Positions 5,861 through 13,304 of a stretch of DNA of 13,325 bases are shown piece after piece (the stretch's first letter is position 1; each line of letters begins with the position of its first letter). This DNA comes from Clostridia bacterium (GTDB lineage: Bacteria; Bacillota; Clostridia; Christensenellales; CAG-138): contig JAEDJH010000042.1 of NCBI GenBank assembly GCA_016296415.1, forward strand, positions 1 to 13,325. The letters are read 5' to 3'. A program made the position numbers and the translations under genes. The notes beneath the pieces are model-generated. The model searched no databases. It was not told the origin of the DNA and was given only the letters and a program-made list of their open reading frames with translations.

Positions 5861-6799
5861 TTATTCTGCTATGAATGAATCGCCGTTCTCACGGACGAAG
5901 TTGATTATCAAGATAAAAATTTCGCTGCGGAAGCCCTCGTAGCCCTCGGGGTGTACGGTACCCATTGCCGAGATCTCCTCGTCGCTTTCATAGTCCATTT
6001 TAAGCCGGAACCACTCGGCATTGGCACTATCCCCCGCCTCGGCGTCCAGCCCGTTCCATGCCGGAACGTTGTATTTACGCACAAGCGCCTGTATCTCCCC
6101 GAAGGGGAAGCCTTCGCATTTTCCGGAGAAGCGATAGTTTTCTTCGGCAGAGTATTCGTCAATATCGGTAAATTTGATGCTTATATCCGCACCGCCGTTC
6201 TCGGTAAGGTCGGCACGGACGCTGAAAGTCGGATTTGTGCCGTACCCGTTCGGGTTTACGGTGAGGTCGAAGTAACAAATGTCGTCCGATGCGAGCGTTT
6301 TTGGATAAAGGTCGCTGTACTCATAAACGAGCAGATCAAACACCCGACATATCTCGCCGTAAGCTTCGCCGTAGCGTTTAGGCGTGGCATTGCTTCCTCT
6401 GGCGCTGACAGTCCTTCCGTCCGCAAGCGTCATAGACAGCGAAAAGCCGCTTCCGTCGAGCACGTCGCTGTTTGTTTTGTCGAAGCCGTCCCATTCATCA
6501 AGACGGTATTTGCCGGCTATCACGCCCAATTCATCGAGGGCGCTGCCATCTATATAGGTATCCGTCGTATTCTGTCCTGCATTCAGCTCGGCACAAAAGT
6601 GAAGCCCCGCTTCCTCACGTGTGAGCGTGAAGGAGTATATGTCCTCGACCGACGTTCCGCTGTGAGAAAACGAAAACTCTTTCAGCTTAAGCGGCTCGCC
6701 GAAGGACTCGGGCTCGGGCTGCTCCGGTATGAACACACAGCTTGCAAAGACAACGGTGATAACGACCAGCAGCACTGCGAAAATGATGTATTTAGTCAT
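5861..6799 (-). CDS. Predicted lipoprotein with two related tandem domains
   Basis: This 312-residue protein has an N-terminal hydrophobic segment (residues 4-20) ending in FASC; C21 is the likely lipidated cysteine, though F at -3 is not the usual residue. Two halves look related. Residues about 40-160 contain a K-Y-R-L-x-x-W-D-G segment followed by SGFSLSMTLADGRTVSARGSN. Residues about 180-308 contain a K-Y-N-V-x-x-W-N-G segment followed by WFRLKMDYESDEEISAMGT. I infer an internal duplication. AAGGAG precedes the ATG. It is the first gene of a three-gene minus-strand set. A weak promoter may lie in the 59 bp upstream, but none is convincing. Function unknown. Confidence 0.8.
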   Translation of the reverse strand: MTKYIIFAVLLVVITVVFASCVFIPEQPEPESFGEPLKLKEFSFSHSGTSVEDIYSFTLTREEAGLHFCAELNAGQNTTDTYIDGSALDELGVIAGKYRLDEWDGFDKTNSDVLDGSGFSLSMTLADGRTVSARGSNATPKRYGEAYGEICRVFDLLVYEYSDLYPKTLASDDICYFDLTVNPNGYGTNPTFSVRADLTENGGADISIKFTDIDEYSAEENYRFSGKCEGFPFGEIQALVRKYNVPAWNGLDAEAGDSANAEWFRLKMDYESDEEISAMGTVHPEGYEGFRSEIFILIINFVRENGDSFIAE

Positions 6800-6853
6800 T
6801 CCATACTCCTTACATCGACAATAATGGGTAAAGAAAAGAACGGTTAATTAAAC

Positions 6854-6883
6854 AAAAAGAGCCGCCGTTTTTAACAGCGGCTC
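6854..6883 (-). terminator. Intrinsic terminator of the small membrane protein gene
   Basis: On the minus strand GAGCCGCTG (6883-6875) pairs with CGGCGGCTC (6867-6859) with one G-T pair and a 7-nt loop, followed by five T residues (6858-6854). It starts 10 nt after the stop codon and separates this gene from the three-gene lipoprotein set. Confidence 0.88.
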
Positions 6884-6893
6884 GGTGTTGGCT

Positions 6894-7298
6894 TTACGCC
6901 TGCTTGTTCTTGATTGCGCCGAAGATGAAGAGTCCGGGCAGAACGAGACCGATGAGGAAGCTTACGAGGTTGAATTCGCCGCCTGCTGCAACGGTGAGGA
7001 TGGTGCTGAGTACGGAGAATGCGACAACGATTGCACCCCAAACGATGCAGGTCTGTGCCTTTTCGGGCGTGTTGCAGTTCTTAACGCCAACGATACCGGC
7101 GATAAGCTGTACAACAGAACCTACGAGAGCGAGGAGAGCCGCTACGATGAGCAGACCGAGTGCGCCGCCCGCAAGAGCATTGGCAGCGATCGCTGCGATG
7201 AGAGCTACGATACCGAGGATGATTCCGAGAGCACCGCCGACTATCATAATGATACCCGTTACCTTAAGAAACTGTGCACCTTTTGCCTGTTGTTCCAT
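6894..7298 (-). CDS. Small membrane protein with four predicted helices
   Basis: This 134-residue protein is strongly hydrophobic, with about four membrane segments (roughly residues 12-38, 42-68, 84-104 and 109-128) rich in Ala, Gly, Ile, Leu and Val. It has a short polar loop KNCNTPEKAQTC (73-84) with two cysteines that could form a disulfide if the loop is outside. It ends in KNKQA. I chose the ATG at 7298 because a perfect AGGAGG (7312-7307) lies 8 nt upstream. A longer start at 7334 would read through that site and a hairpin. It is monocistronic, with its own promoter and terminator. I do not recognise the family. Similar short four-helix proteins are common in gut Clostridia. Confidence 0.8.
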   Translation of the reverse strand: MEQQAKGAQFLKVTGIIMIVGGALGIILGIVALIAAIAANALAGGALGLLIVAALLALVGSVVQLIAGIVGVKNCNTPEKAQTCIVWGAIVVAFSVLSTILTVAAGGEFNLVSFLIGLVLPGLFIFGAIKNKQA

Positions 7299-7306
7299 TT
7301 TCAATT

Positions 7307-7333
7307 CCTCCTGAAAATAGTTTTTTATTTTCA
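7307..7333 (-). promoter_or_regulatory. Ribosome binding site beside an AT-rich hairpin
   Basis: On the minus strand TGAAAATA (7333-7326) pairs perfectly with TATTTTCA (7319-7312) with a 6-nt loop, and the last base of the stem neighbours the AGGAGG at 7312-7307. The site decides the start codon of the membrane protein gene. The hairpin abuts rather than hides the ribosome site. Confidence 0.6.
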
Positions 7334-7433
7334 ATATAGCGCATCAGCGATTATTACGCATTGGCGCTTATTGACGGTTGTTAGTGCCGCCATTTTTGCG
7401 GCAGTGTTGGCGGAGATCGCCGCCTATAGACCT

Positions 7434-7462
7434 ATGATACAGCATTCGGGGAAAAATTTCAA
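7434..7462 (-). promoter_or_regulatory. Sigma-A promoter of the small membrane protein gene
   Basis: On the minus strand TTGAAA (7462-7457) and TATCAT (7439-7434) have a 17-bp spacer. The expected start near 7427 leaves a leader of about 130 nt before the ATG at 7298, long for this window and rich in hairpins. Confidence 0.7.
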
Positions 7463-7519
7463 CCGCACGCAAATGCTTTTTCTGCGGAGTGTTCCCGTTA
7501 TGCCGCTGTATTTGCCGAT

Positions 7520-8290
7520 TTATCGGGAAACGAGCGCACTTCCGCAGTATTCGCAGCAGCCGTTCGCATCGGGTATCGTGGTTGCACGGCACGCAGGGCA
7601 TACCATTGCCGCCTTGGGTGCATTCGCCGCCTGTGCGGTTTCACGCACCTGCGTACGGATCTCGGTCAATGCGGCCTTTATTTCCTCGCCCATCTCAACG
7701 TATTCCTTATACTCGGGATGGTTGCGGGGATTGAAGCTCATTCCCATTACGCCCCTTGCGCTCGTGGGATCGATATACACGGTGCTGTTGTTGAGGTTAA
7801 AGTGCATATCGTCAAAGTAGGGATGATTTACACGGATTATCATGCGGAAGTTATAATTATAGGTATATCTCGGCGGATTGTAGCTTACACGCTTTCCGTC
7901 GGGAGTTTCACGCATTTCCTCGTCCCTGTCCTCGTCGATGTCGAGATCGCATCCCGTTACCTGCGAATAGTCGAGTATATCGGGATTTTCGTCACGCATC
8001 TTCTTCGTGCGGACGACGGCAAACTGCTGCTTATCCTCGTCCAGAACGAGCAGAGTGCCCCTGCCGAAGGTGCGGGTGATGTTAAATTCATCGACTTTCC
8101 TTTGGTTTTCTTCACGGTAGGCAAGCTGCGCCTTTATTTCCTCAACGGTGCTGTGTCTGCGCTCATCAAACCAGTAGGAGAGCTTATTTGCACACTCCTT
8201 GCACAGATTTCCGTCCTCGAGCTTGCGGTTGCCCAGAAAGCCTATTTTATCTCCGCATACGCTGCAGAATTTTTTGTCAAAAAGTCCCAT
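7520..8290 (-). CDS. DUF4428-containing protein with two zinc-finger-like ends
   Basis: This 256-residue protein begins with a DUF4428-type zinc ribbon: FCSVCG (C9, C12) and CKEC (C30, C33) around the family sequence IGFLGNRKLEDGNLC. A central charged region (about 45-75) is followed by a beta-rich segment containing NPPRYTYNYNFRMIIRV. A second, C-terminal ribbon has C231, C234, C246 and C249 (C245 is an extra neighbour). No signal or membrane segment, so it is cytoplasmic. AAAGGGTG precedes the ATG. It follows the surface protein gene by 19 nt on the same strand, so the two are probably one operon. DUF4428 proteins have no established function. Nucleic-acid or protein binding through the zinc sites is a guess. 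Confidence 0.84.
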   Translation of the reverse strand: MGLFDKKFCSVCGDKIGFLGNRKLEDGNLCKECANKLSYWFDERRHSTVEEIKAQLAYREENQRKVDEFNITRTFGRGTLLVLDEDKQQFAVVRTKKMRDENPDILDYSQVTGCDLDIDEDRDEEMRETPDGKRVSYNPPRYTYNYNFRMIIRVNHPYFDDMHFNLNNSTVYIDPTSARGVMGMSFNPRNHPEYKEYVEMGEEIKAALTEIRTQVRETAQAANAPKAAMVCPACRATTIPDANGCCEYCGSALVSR

Positions 8291-8309
8291 TTTAACACCC
8301 TTTCTTTAT

Positions 8310-9818
8310 TTATTTTCTCTTTGCCCTTTTGGAAAGCACTATCGCAAGCGCCGCCCCTGCGCCGGCAACCGCCGCTCCGCCGCCGATAAGCGCTATGGTA
8401 AGCGGATCTACGGATGCTCCGCCGCTGCTTCCGTCAACGATGCGTTCAACGTTCGCTCCGCAGACGGCACAAACTCCGGCTTCCTTCCTCGGCTGTCCCT
8501 TTTCGGTGGGGATCGCCGTCCACTCGGTCACGGCATGCTCCGCCGCATTGAGCTTTTCGCCGCACTCGCACTCCTGCCAGTGCTTTTGTGCGTCGGAATG
8601 CCATGTGCCGTCGGTGCTGTGGGTATGCTCCTCAGGGGGCAGGGTGCCTTCGGCGGTCACTTGCCTTTCCTCGGCAAAGTCGCAGTTTTTGCAGGTGCGG
8701 TGCTCCCACTCGCCCTCGGCCTCGGGCTGCTCGGAGGTGGGGGAATGTCCGGGCGTCCACTCGGTCATGTCGTGTATGCCGGTTGCGGGTATCTCCCTCT
8801 CCTCAAAGTATCCGCACTCGGTATCGGTGCAGTATCTTACCTCTTTACCTGCGTCAACGCAGGTGGGTTCGTCCTGAACCTGCCACTCGCCGAACGTGTG
8901 GGTATGCTCGGGTACGGGTTCGTTTATCGTGATGGTGAACTCTTTATAATCGTCGCCGTAGTCGTTCGTGGCGTACAGGGAGAACTTGAACGTGCCCGCC
9001 TTTTTGGGCGTGCCGCTGAGCTTGCCGCTTGAGGAGATGGTAAGTCCCGTCTCGCCGAGCTGATTGCTCCTGCCGGGATTATACCATTCGCCGAACGTGA
9101 TCTCCTCCTCGCCCGTCGCCTTTATGGTATAGGAGTATTTTTCACCGACAACGCCGTCGGGAAGGGTTTTTGAGGTGGTGATGCTCGGAAGTCTTTCATC
9201 CTGATCCTTTACGGTCACGGTCACGCTGCCGGCATAAATGCTGTCAACCCCACCGTGCCTGTCGGGAGCCTCCCAATATACATCAACATTTATCTCGCCG
9301 GTCTGTGTGAAATGCTCGCCGTAGGTGCAGTAGTCGATTACGCACTCGTTAAGGACGCTGTAATCCTGGGTGCTGCCGTTTATAAAGGTCATCGTGCCCA
9401 TTACCTTCATGCCCGTGGGGTCAAAGGTGTCGTCAATGTAATATACCTTTTTATTGGGCTGCTTGGTTATCCTCGCCGCAGAAGCGTAGCGGTCGGACCA
9501 CCAAACGTCGATTGATACGTCGGTCGTTTTCGTCTGTCCCGAGGAGGAAACGACAAACTCCACCTTTGCGTTGTACGTGCCGGTGCTGCTCGGGGTTCCC
9601 TTTACATAGAGCTTGTTGTTTTCGGCGGCAAGGGAAAGCCCCGGGGGAAGCTGTCCGCTTACGACCCTCTGGGAATGCACCGCCGAGTCGAATATCGCCT
9701 TGGAAAACGATTCGTAAGCCTGCGCATTGTAGGACTGACCGGCAAAGACCGTCAGCGGCAGTGCGCACACAAGCATGACAGCAGCAAGCATTGCCACGGC
9801 AAATCTTTTAATTTTCAT
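8310..9818 (-). CDS. Secreted Ig-like surface protein with C-terminal membrane anchor
   Basis: This 502-residue protein has a signal peptide with likely cleavage after VFA (residue 26). A first Ig/cadherin-like module includes QLPPGLSL and GTPSSTGTY (about 50-105). A Big-3-like bacterial Ig module follows (about 117-203: ITKQPNKKVYYIDDTFDPTG). A second putative-Ig module (about 210-298) has GLTISSSGKLSGTPKKAGTF. A cysteine-rich region (305-460) has repeated H-T-H/E-W segments and C-x2-C or C-x-C pairs (376/379, 417/419, 450/453). A helix at 472-494 and KRAKRK follow, so the anchor is a C-terminal membrane segment, not LPXTG. I chose the ATG at 9818 because GGGGAG lies upstream; a start at 9848 would add 10 residues. 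Adhesion or wall contact is inferred. Confidence 0.85.
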   Translation of the reverse strand: MKIKRFAVAMLAAVMLVCALPLTVFAGQSYNAQAYESFSKAIFDSAVHSQRVVSGQLPPGLSLAAENNKLYVKGTPSSTGTYNAKVEFVVSSSGQTKTTDVSIDVWWSDRYASAARITKQPNKKVYYIDDTFDPTGMKVMGTMTFINGSTQDYSVLNECVIDYCTYGEHFTQTGEINVDVYWEAPDRHGGVDSIYAGSVTVTVKDQDERLPSITTSKTLPDGVVGEKYSYTIKATGEEEITFGEWYNPGRSNQLGETGLTISSSGKLSGTPKKAGTFKFSLYATNDYGDDYKEFTITINEPVPEHTHTFGEWQVQDEPTCVDAGKEVRYCTDTECGYFEEREIPATGIHDMTEWTPGHSPTSEQPEAEGEWEHRTCKNCDFAEERQVTAEGTLPPEEHTHSTDGTWHSDAQKHWQECECGEKLNAAEHAVTEWTAIPTEKGQPRKEAGVCAVCGANVERIVDGSSGGASVDPLTIALIGGGAAVAGAGAALAIVLSKRAKRK

Positions 9819-9924
9819 CGTTGTTTTCTCCCCTTCCAATTTACACACGGGCTTTATGCGCCCTTTACCGCAAGGTCAACGCCGGCAGAGCCGATCCCCT
9901 GCGGGATATATAATTACACGATAC

Positions 9925-9952
9925 ATTATATCAGGAAATTTGTCGTTTGCAA
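9925..9952 (-). promoter_or_regulatory. Sigma-A promoter of the surface protein operon
   Basis: On the minus strand TTGCAA (9952-9947) and TATAAT (9930-9925) have a 16-bp spacer, and TGA before the -10 box gives an extended -10. The expected leader is about 100 nt. It contains CCGCA and TGCGG arms able to pair over a long loop. Confidence 0.75.
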
Positions 9953-10046
9953 TGGGCCGCAGGGTCACTTTATGCCTTTCGGATCCTCCCGTCCACCCCA
10001 TGCCCATTAGGGCAACGGCGGGGTATGCGTTCATCCCCCGTTCATA

Positions 10047-10060
10047 ATTTCCCGGGAAAT
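10047..10060 (+). promoter_or_regulatory. Perfect 14-bp palindrome between divergent promoters
   Basis: ATTTCCCGGGAAAT is a perfect palindrome, about 95 bp upstream of the -35 box at 9952 and about 65 bp upstream of the -35 box at 10125. It could be an operator shared by the two divergent operons. No regulator gene is adjacent. The rest of this 388-bp gap (9819-10206) holds the two promoters, a GCCC-ATTA-GGGC hairpin near 10004-10015 and a repeated GTTCAT, with no gene seen. Confidence 0.45.
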
Positions 10061-10124
10061 ATGCCCGTTTAGTGCGATTTTTGGGATATATTTTCGTAAA
10101 ACACTTCCTTTTTATAAAGCGGCA

Positions 10125-10153
10125 TTGCTTTTTGATTTTTACTTTCGTATAAT
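10125..10153 (+). promoter_or_regulatory. Sigma-A promoter of the acetylation operon
   Basis: TTGCTT (10125-10130) and a perfect TATAAT (10148-10153) have a 17-bp spacer. The expected start is near 10160, giving a leader of about 47 nt before the ATG at 10207, with AAGGAG as ribosome site. Confidence 0.82.
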
Positions 10154-10206
10154 CGAGGCGTGCGGCAATATCGCCGACAAGAACAATATTAAGGAGAACA
10201 GTTGAA

Positions 10207-10707
10207 ATGAAAAAGATCATAGTTTTTATTCTGACCGCCGTTATGCTTCTGGGCGCCGTTGCCTGCGCAGGCACCCCCTCCGGCAATGACGACGCCGACA
10301 TCCCCGATACCCTTGCCGGCAAGCTTTTCATCAGCTTCCGCGACGCTCTCAAGGGCGGCATGACCTCCACCGAGGAGCTTGCAAACGCAGTTCTTGCAAC
10401 CAAGGAGCTTGAGCCCCTGTTCACCATGGCAATGCCCGTCGAGCCGGGCTACCTTGCAGGCTTTGACGCCGAGATCCACGGCTTCAAAGAGGGCGCAATG
10501 TTCGCCCCGATGATAAGCTCCATTCCCTTTGTGGGCTACATTCTCGTCCCCGCCGACGGAACCACCGCCGAGGAGCTTGCAAAGAATCTTGAGGACAACG
10601 CAAACCTCAACTGGAGCATCTGCGTCACCGCCGACGAAATGTTCGTCAAGGTCGTTGACGGCTATGTATTCTTTGTAATGTGCCCCCTCGAGATAGCCGC
10701 CGAGTAA
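10207..10707 (+). CDS. DUF4358-like lipoprotein
   Basis: This 166-residue predicted lipoprotein has a signal peptide with lipobox GAVAC, C20 being lipidated. The mature part starts with a short polar linker (21-33) and continues into a compact domain ending EMFVKVVDGYVFFVMCPLE. The size, the lipid anchor, the final segment and the position before MBOAT and DHHW genes fit the DUF4358 family known from such clusters; the assignment is from memory and context. AAGGAG precedes the ATG, and the MBOAT start is 7 nt after the stop. Its job is unproven. It probably sits on the outer face of the membrane beside the acyl-transfer machinery. Confidence 0.8.
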   Translation: MKKIIVFILTAVMLLGAVACAGTPSGNDDADIPDTLAGKLFISFRDALKGGMTSTEELANAVLATKELEPLFTMAMPVEPGYLAGFDAEIHGFKEGAMFAPMISSIPFVGYILVPADGTTAEELAKNLEDNANLNWSICVTADEMFVKVVDGYVFFVMCPLEIAAE

Positions 10708-10714
10708 CCTCGCC

Positions 10715-12115
10715 ATGCTGTTTTCGAGCCTGACTTTTATTTTTCGGTTTTTGCCGGCCGCATTGCTGGTATATGCCGTAAGCCCGAAGCGTATGAAGAA
10801 CGTTGTGCTGTTTCTGTTCAGCCTGTTCTTCTACGCATGGGGGGAGCCGCTGTACGTATTTTTAATGCTGGCAACCATCGCCGCAACGTATTTTTGCGGT
10901 CTGCTGCTCGAACGCTTTCAAAAGCCGCTTGCCCGCAGACTCGTCATGCTCGGCGGGCTTTTGCTGCTGCTGGGCTCTTTGGGCTACTTCAAATACGCAA
11001 ACTTCTTTCTCGAAAGCTTCCACGCCGTTACGGGGCTTCCCGTTCCGGTTCTCAACATTGCGCTGCCCATCGGCATAAGCTTCTACACGTTCCAGGCGCT
11101 GAGCTATCTTTTCGACGTATATAGAAACGAAGTGCCCGCACAGCGCAATCCGCTGCTTCTTGCAACGTATATAGCCATGTTCCCCCAGCTTGTCGCAGGT
11201 CCCATCGTCCGCTATCAGGACGTAAACGACCAGCTTCTGAACCGCACCCACACATGGGACGGCATGGCCTGCGGCGTGAAGCGCTTTGCGGTGGGGCTTG
11301 CAAAAAAGGTGCTTGTGGCAAACGTGCTCGGCAGCCTTTGCGAAGCATACGCCGCCTCCGCCGAGCCGTCCGTGCTGTTTGCATGGATGAGCGCCGTCGC
11401 CTATGCGCTCCAGATCTACTTTGACTTCTCGGGCTACAGCGATATGGCGATAGGTCTTGGAAAGTTCTTCGGATTCGACTTCATGGAGAACTTCAACTAT
11501 CCCTTCATCAGCAAGAGCATCACGGAGTTCTGGCGGCGCTGGCACATGTCCCTCGGAACGTGGTTTCGGGACTACGTCTATATCCCCCTCGGGGGAAGCC
11601 GCTGCCGCCTGCCCCGGGCCTTGTTCAATATATGCGTCGTTTGGGCGCTTACGGGGCTTTGGCACGGCGCAAGCATGAATTTCGTGCTGTGGGGGCTTTA
11701 CTTTGCGGTGCTTTTGATGGTCGAAAAGCTGTTCCTGCTAAAATGGCTCAAAAAGCATCCCGTTGTCGGGCATATCTACACGCTGATAACGGTGCTGTTC
11801 AGCTTCGTCATTTTCCAATCGACCACGCTTTCGTCCGTCACCGGCGCACTTTCCTCGCTCCTTGGGATAAACGGGATACCGCTTGTTTCGGCGGAAACGC
11901 TCTATTACCTCAGAAGCTATGCCGTTGTGCTGATTTTGGCGGCTGTATGCAGCACTCCGCTTTTGAAAACGCTGTATGAAAGGCTGTCAAAGCGCACCGT
12001 GCCGGGCAGAATATTGGCCCTCGGCGAGATCGTGGTGCCGCTTGTGATATTGGTTTTCGCCACGGCGTATCTTGTGGACGGCTCGTTCAACCCGTTCCTG
12101 TACTTCAGATTTTAA
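10715..12115 (+). CDS. MBOAT-family O-acyltransferase
   Basis: This 466-residue multi-pass membrane protein matches the AlgI/DltB-like MBOAT family in length and motifs. FWRRWHMSLGTWFRDYVYIPLGG (about 272-295) holds H277, and LTGLWHGASMNFVLWG contains H317, the invariant catalytic histidine of the family. Early marks are FFYAWGEP (about 38-45) and SYLFDVYR (about 129-136). MBOAT proteins move an acyl group, usually acetyl, from the cytoplasm to an extracytoplasmic acceptor. It starts 7 nt after the upstream lipoprotein with no clear ribosome site, which suggests translational coupling. The DHHW gene follows 12 nt later and probably supplies the final transfer step onto a wall or capsule polymer. 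Confidence 0.93.
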   Translation: MLFSSLTFIFRFLPAALLVYAVSPKRMKNVVLFLFSLFFYAWGEPLYVFLMLATIAATYFCGLLLERFQKPLARRLVMLGGLLLLLGSLGYFKYANFFLESFHAVTGLPVPVLNIALPIGISFYTFQALSYLFDVYRNEVPAQRNPLLLATYIAMFPQLVAGPIVRYQDVNDQLLNRTHTWDGMACGVKRFAVGLAKKVLVANVLGSLCEAYAASAEPSVLFAWMSAVAYALQIYFDFSGYSDMAIGLGKFFGFDFMENFNYPFISKSITEFWRRWHMSLGTWFRDYVYIPLGGSRCRLPRALFNICVVWALTGLWHGASMNFVLWGLYFAVLLMVEKLFLLKWLKKHPVVGHIYTLITVLFSFVIFQSTTLSSVTGALSSLLGINGIPLVSAETLYYLRSYAVVLILAAVCSTPLLKTLYERLSKRTVPGRILALGEIVVPLVILVFATAYLVDGSFNPFLYFRF

Positions 12116-12127
12116 GGAGGGCGCACC

Positions 12128-13228
12128 ATGCAGAATAAGCTGAAAACAATACTCACCGTTTGCATTGCCGCCGCCTTCGTTGCCGTTTTCACGGTCTGGT
12201 CGCTGGTAAAGCAGCCCTCGGACTTTTCCGAGGCGGAGCGCCGCTATTATGCAAAGCTGCCCGAGCTGACCGGAGAAAGCATCGTATCGGGCAAGTGGAT
12301 GGACGATTACGAAAGCTATCTTTGCGACCAGTTCCCCATTCGGGACACGTTCCGCAGTGCGAAGGCTTTCTATGCCTATAACGTCTATTTCAACATGGAC
12401 AACAACGGCATTTATTTTGCCGACGGGCATATCGGAAAGATAGAATATCCCCTGCACCCCGAGCTGGTGCAGCGTGCGGCGGACAAGTTCAAGGAGATAT
12501 GCGGTCGCTACGGCATGGGTAAAAACGTGTATTTCTCCGTTATACCCGACAAAAATTACTTTATCGCCGAGAAAAACGGCTATCTCTCGCTCGATTATGC
12601 CGAGCTGACGGATATGCTCGCAGGCGCCCTGCCAGATTACAGCTATATCGAGCTGTTTGACCTGCTCGACGCCGGTATCTACTACAACACCGACACGCAT
12701 TGGCGTCAGGAGCTTCTGATCCCCGTCGCAGACCGCCTTGCAAACGCCATGGGTACAACGCTCACCCATGATTACACGTTCAATACGCTCGAAAGACCCT
12801 TCGTCGGCGTGTATGCCGGACAGTCCGCAATGCCCTATGAGCCGGACACGCTCGAGTACGTCACCAGCGATATTCTCGACAACTGCACCGTGACCTATTA
12901 CGACACGGGTGCGGCGGTCGAGGGCGAGCTGTACAACATGGAAAAGGCGCAGGGTACCGACGCCTACGAGATATATCTCTCGGGCTCGTCCGCACTTGTC
13001 ACCATTGAAAACCCCGCCTGCACAAGCGGCAGGGAGCTTATAATGTTCCGTGACTCGTTCGGCGGAAGCATCGCACCGCTGCTGGTTTCGGGCTACAGCA
13101 AGATCACCGTGGTCGATATTCGCTACGTAAACAGCGCACATCTTGGGCAGTACATCGAGTTCGATGATCAGGATATGCTGTTTTTGTACAGCACGGTGCT
13201 GCTCAATAACAGTGCGGCGCTGAATTGA
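12128..13228 (+). CDS. DHHW-family protein, AlgJ/AlgX-like SGNH-type
   Basis: This 366-residue protein has a single N-terminal membrane segment (about 7-27), so its body is outside the membrane. NTDTHWRQE at 187-195 is the family's signature, with D189, T190, H191 and W192, so the second position is T rather than H. FRDSFGGS carries D309 and S310, the position of the nucleophile in AlgJ/AlgX-type acetyltransferases, which use Ser with an Asp-x-His pair. I infer that it takes the acetyl group delivered by the MBOAT and puts it on an extracellular polysaccharide. AAGGAGG precedes the ATG 12 nt after the MBOAT stop. The polymer is unknown, since no glycan synthesis genes lie in the window. Confidence 0.9.
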   Translation: MQNKLKTILTVCIAAAFVAVFTVWSLVKQPSDFSEAERRYYAKLPELTGESIVSGKWMDDYESYLCDQFPIRDTFRSAKAFYAYNVYFNMDNNGIYFADGHIGKIEYPLHPELVQRAADKFKEICGRYGMGKNVYFSVIPDKNYFIAEKNGYLSLDYAELTDMLAGALPDYSYIELFDLLDAGIYYNTDTHWRQELLIPVADRLANAMGTTLTHDYTFNTLERPFVGVYAGQSAMPYEPDTLEYVTSDILDNCTVTYYDTGAAVEGELYNMEKAQGTDAYEIYLSGSSALVTIENPACTSGRELIMFRDSFGGSIAPLLVSGYSKITVVDIRYVNSAHLGQYIEFDDQDMLFLYSTVLLNNSAALN

Positions 13229-13269
13229 GTTTATACCGCAGGTCGGCAGAGAGTATCACTGACGGCAAT

Positions 13270-13304
13270 GGCATATCCTCTATTGGGGTATGCCATTTTG
13301 TTTT
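13270..13304 (+). terminator. Intrinsic terminator of the acetylation operon
   Basis: GGCATATCC (13270-13278) pairs with GGGTATGCC (13286-13294) through nine pairs including one T-G, with a 7-nt loop, followed by ATTTTGTTTT. It lies 41 nt after the DHHW stop codon. Immediately after it, GTGCGAAGCAC (13305-13315) is a 4-bp hairpin with GAA loop. Confidence 0.85.

Noticed and set aside
5951..6847. Long plus-strand reading frame of 298 codons opposite the two-domain lipoprotein
   Set aside because: It is a shadow of the minus-strand gene, which has a signal peptide, lipobox and a good ribosome site; the shadow has no recognisable features.
6885..7820. Plus-strand reading frame of 311 codons over the small membrane protein, its leader and part of the DUF4428 gene
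   Set aside because: It crosses two minus-strand genes, a terminator and a promoter, and its composition looks like antisense of hydrophobic codons.
11987..13141. Minus-strand reading frame of 384 codons opposite the DHHW gene
   Set aside because: The plus-strand gene carries the DHHW and DSF motifs, an AAGGAGG and operon context; the opposite frame has no supported start or motif.
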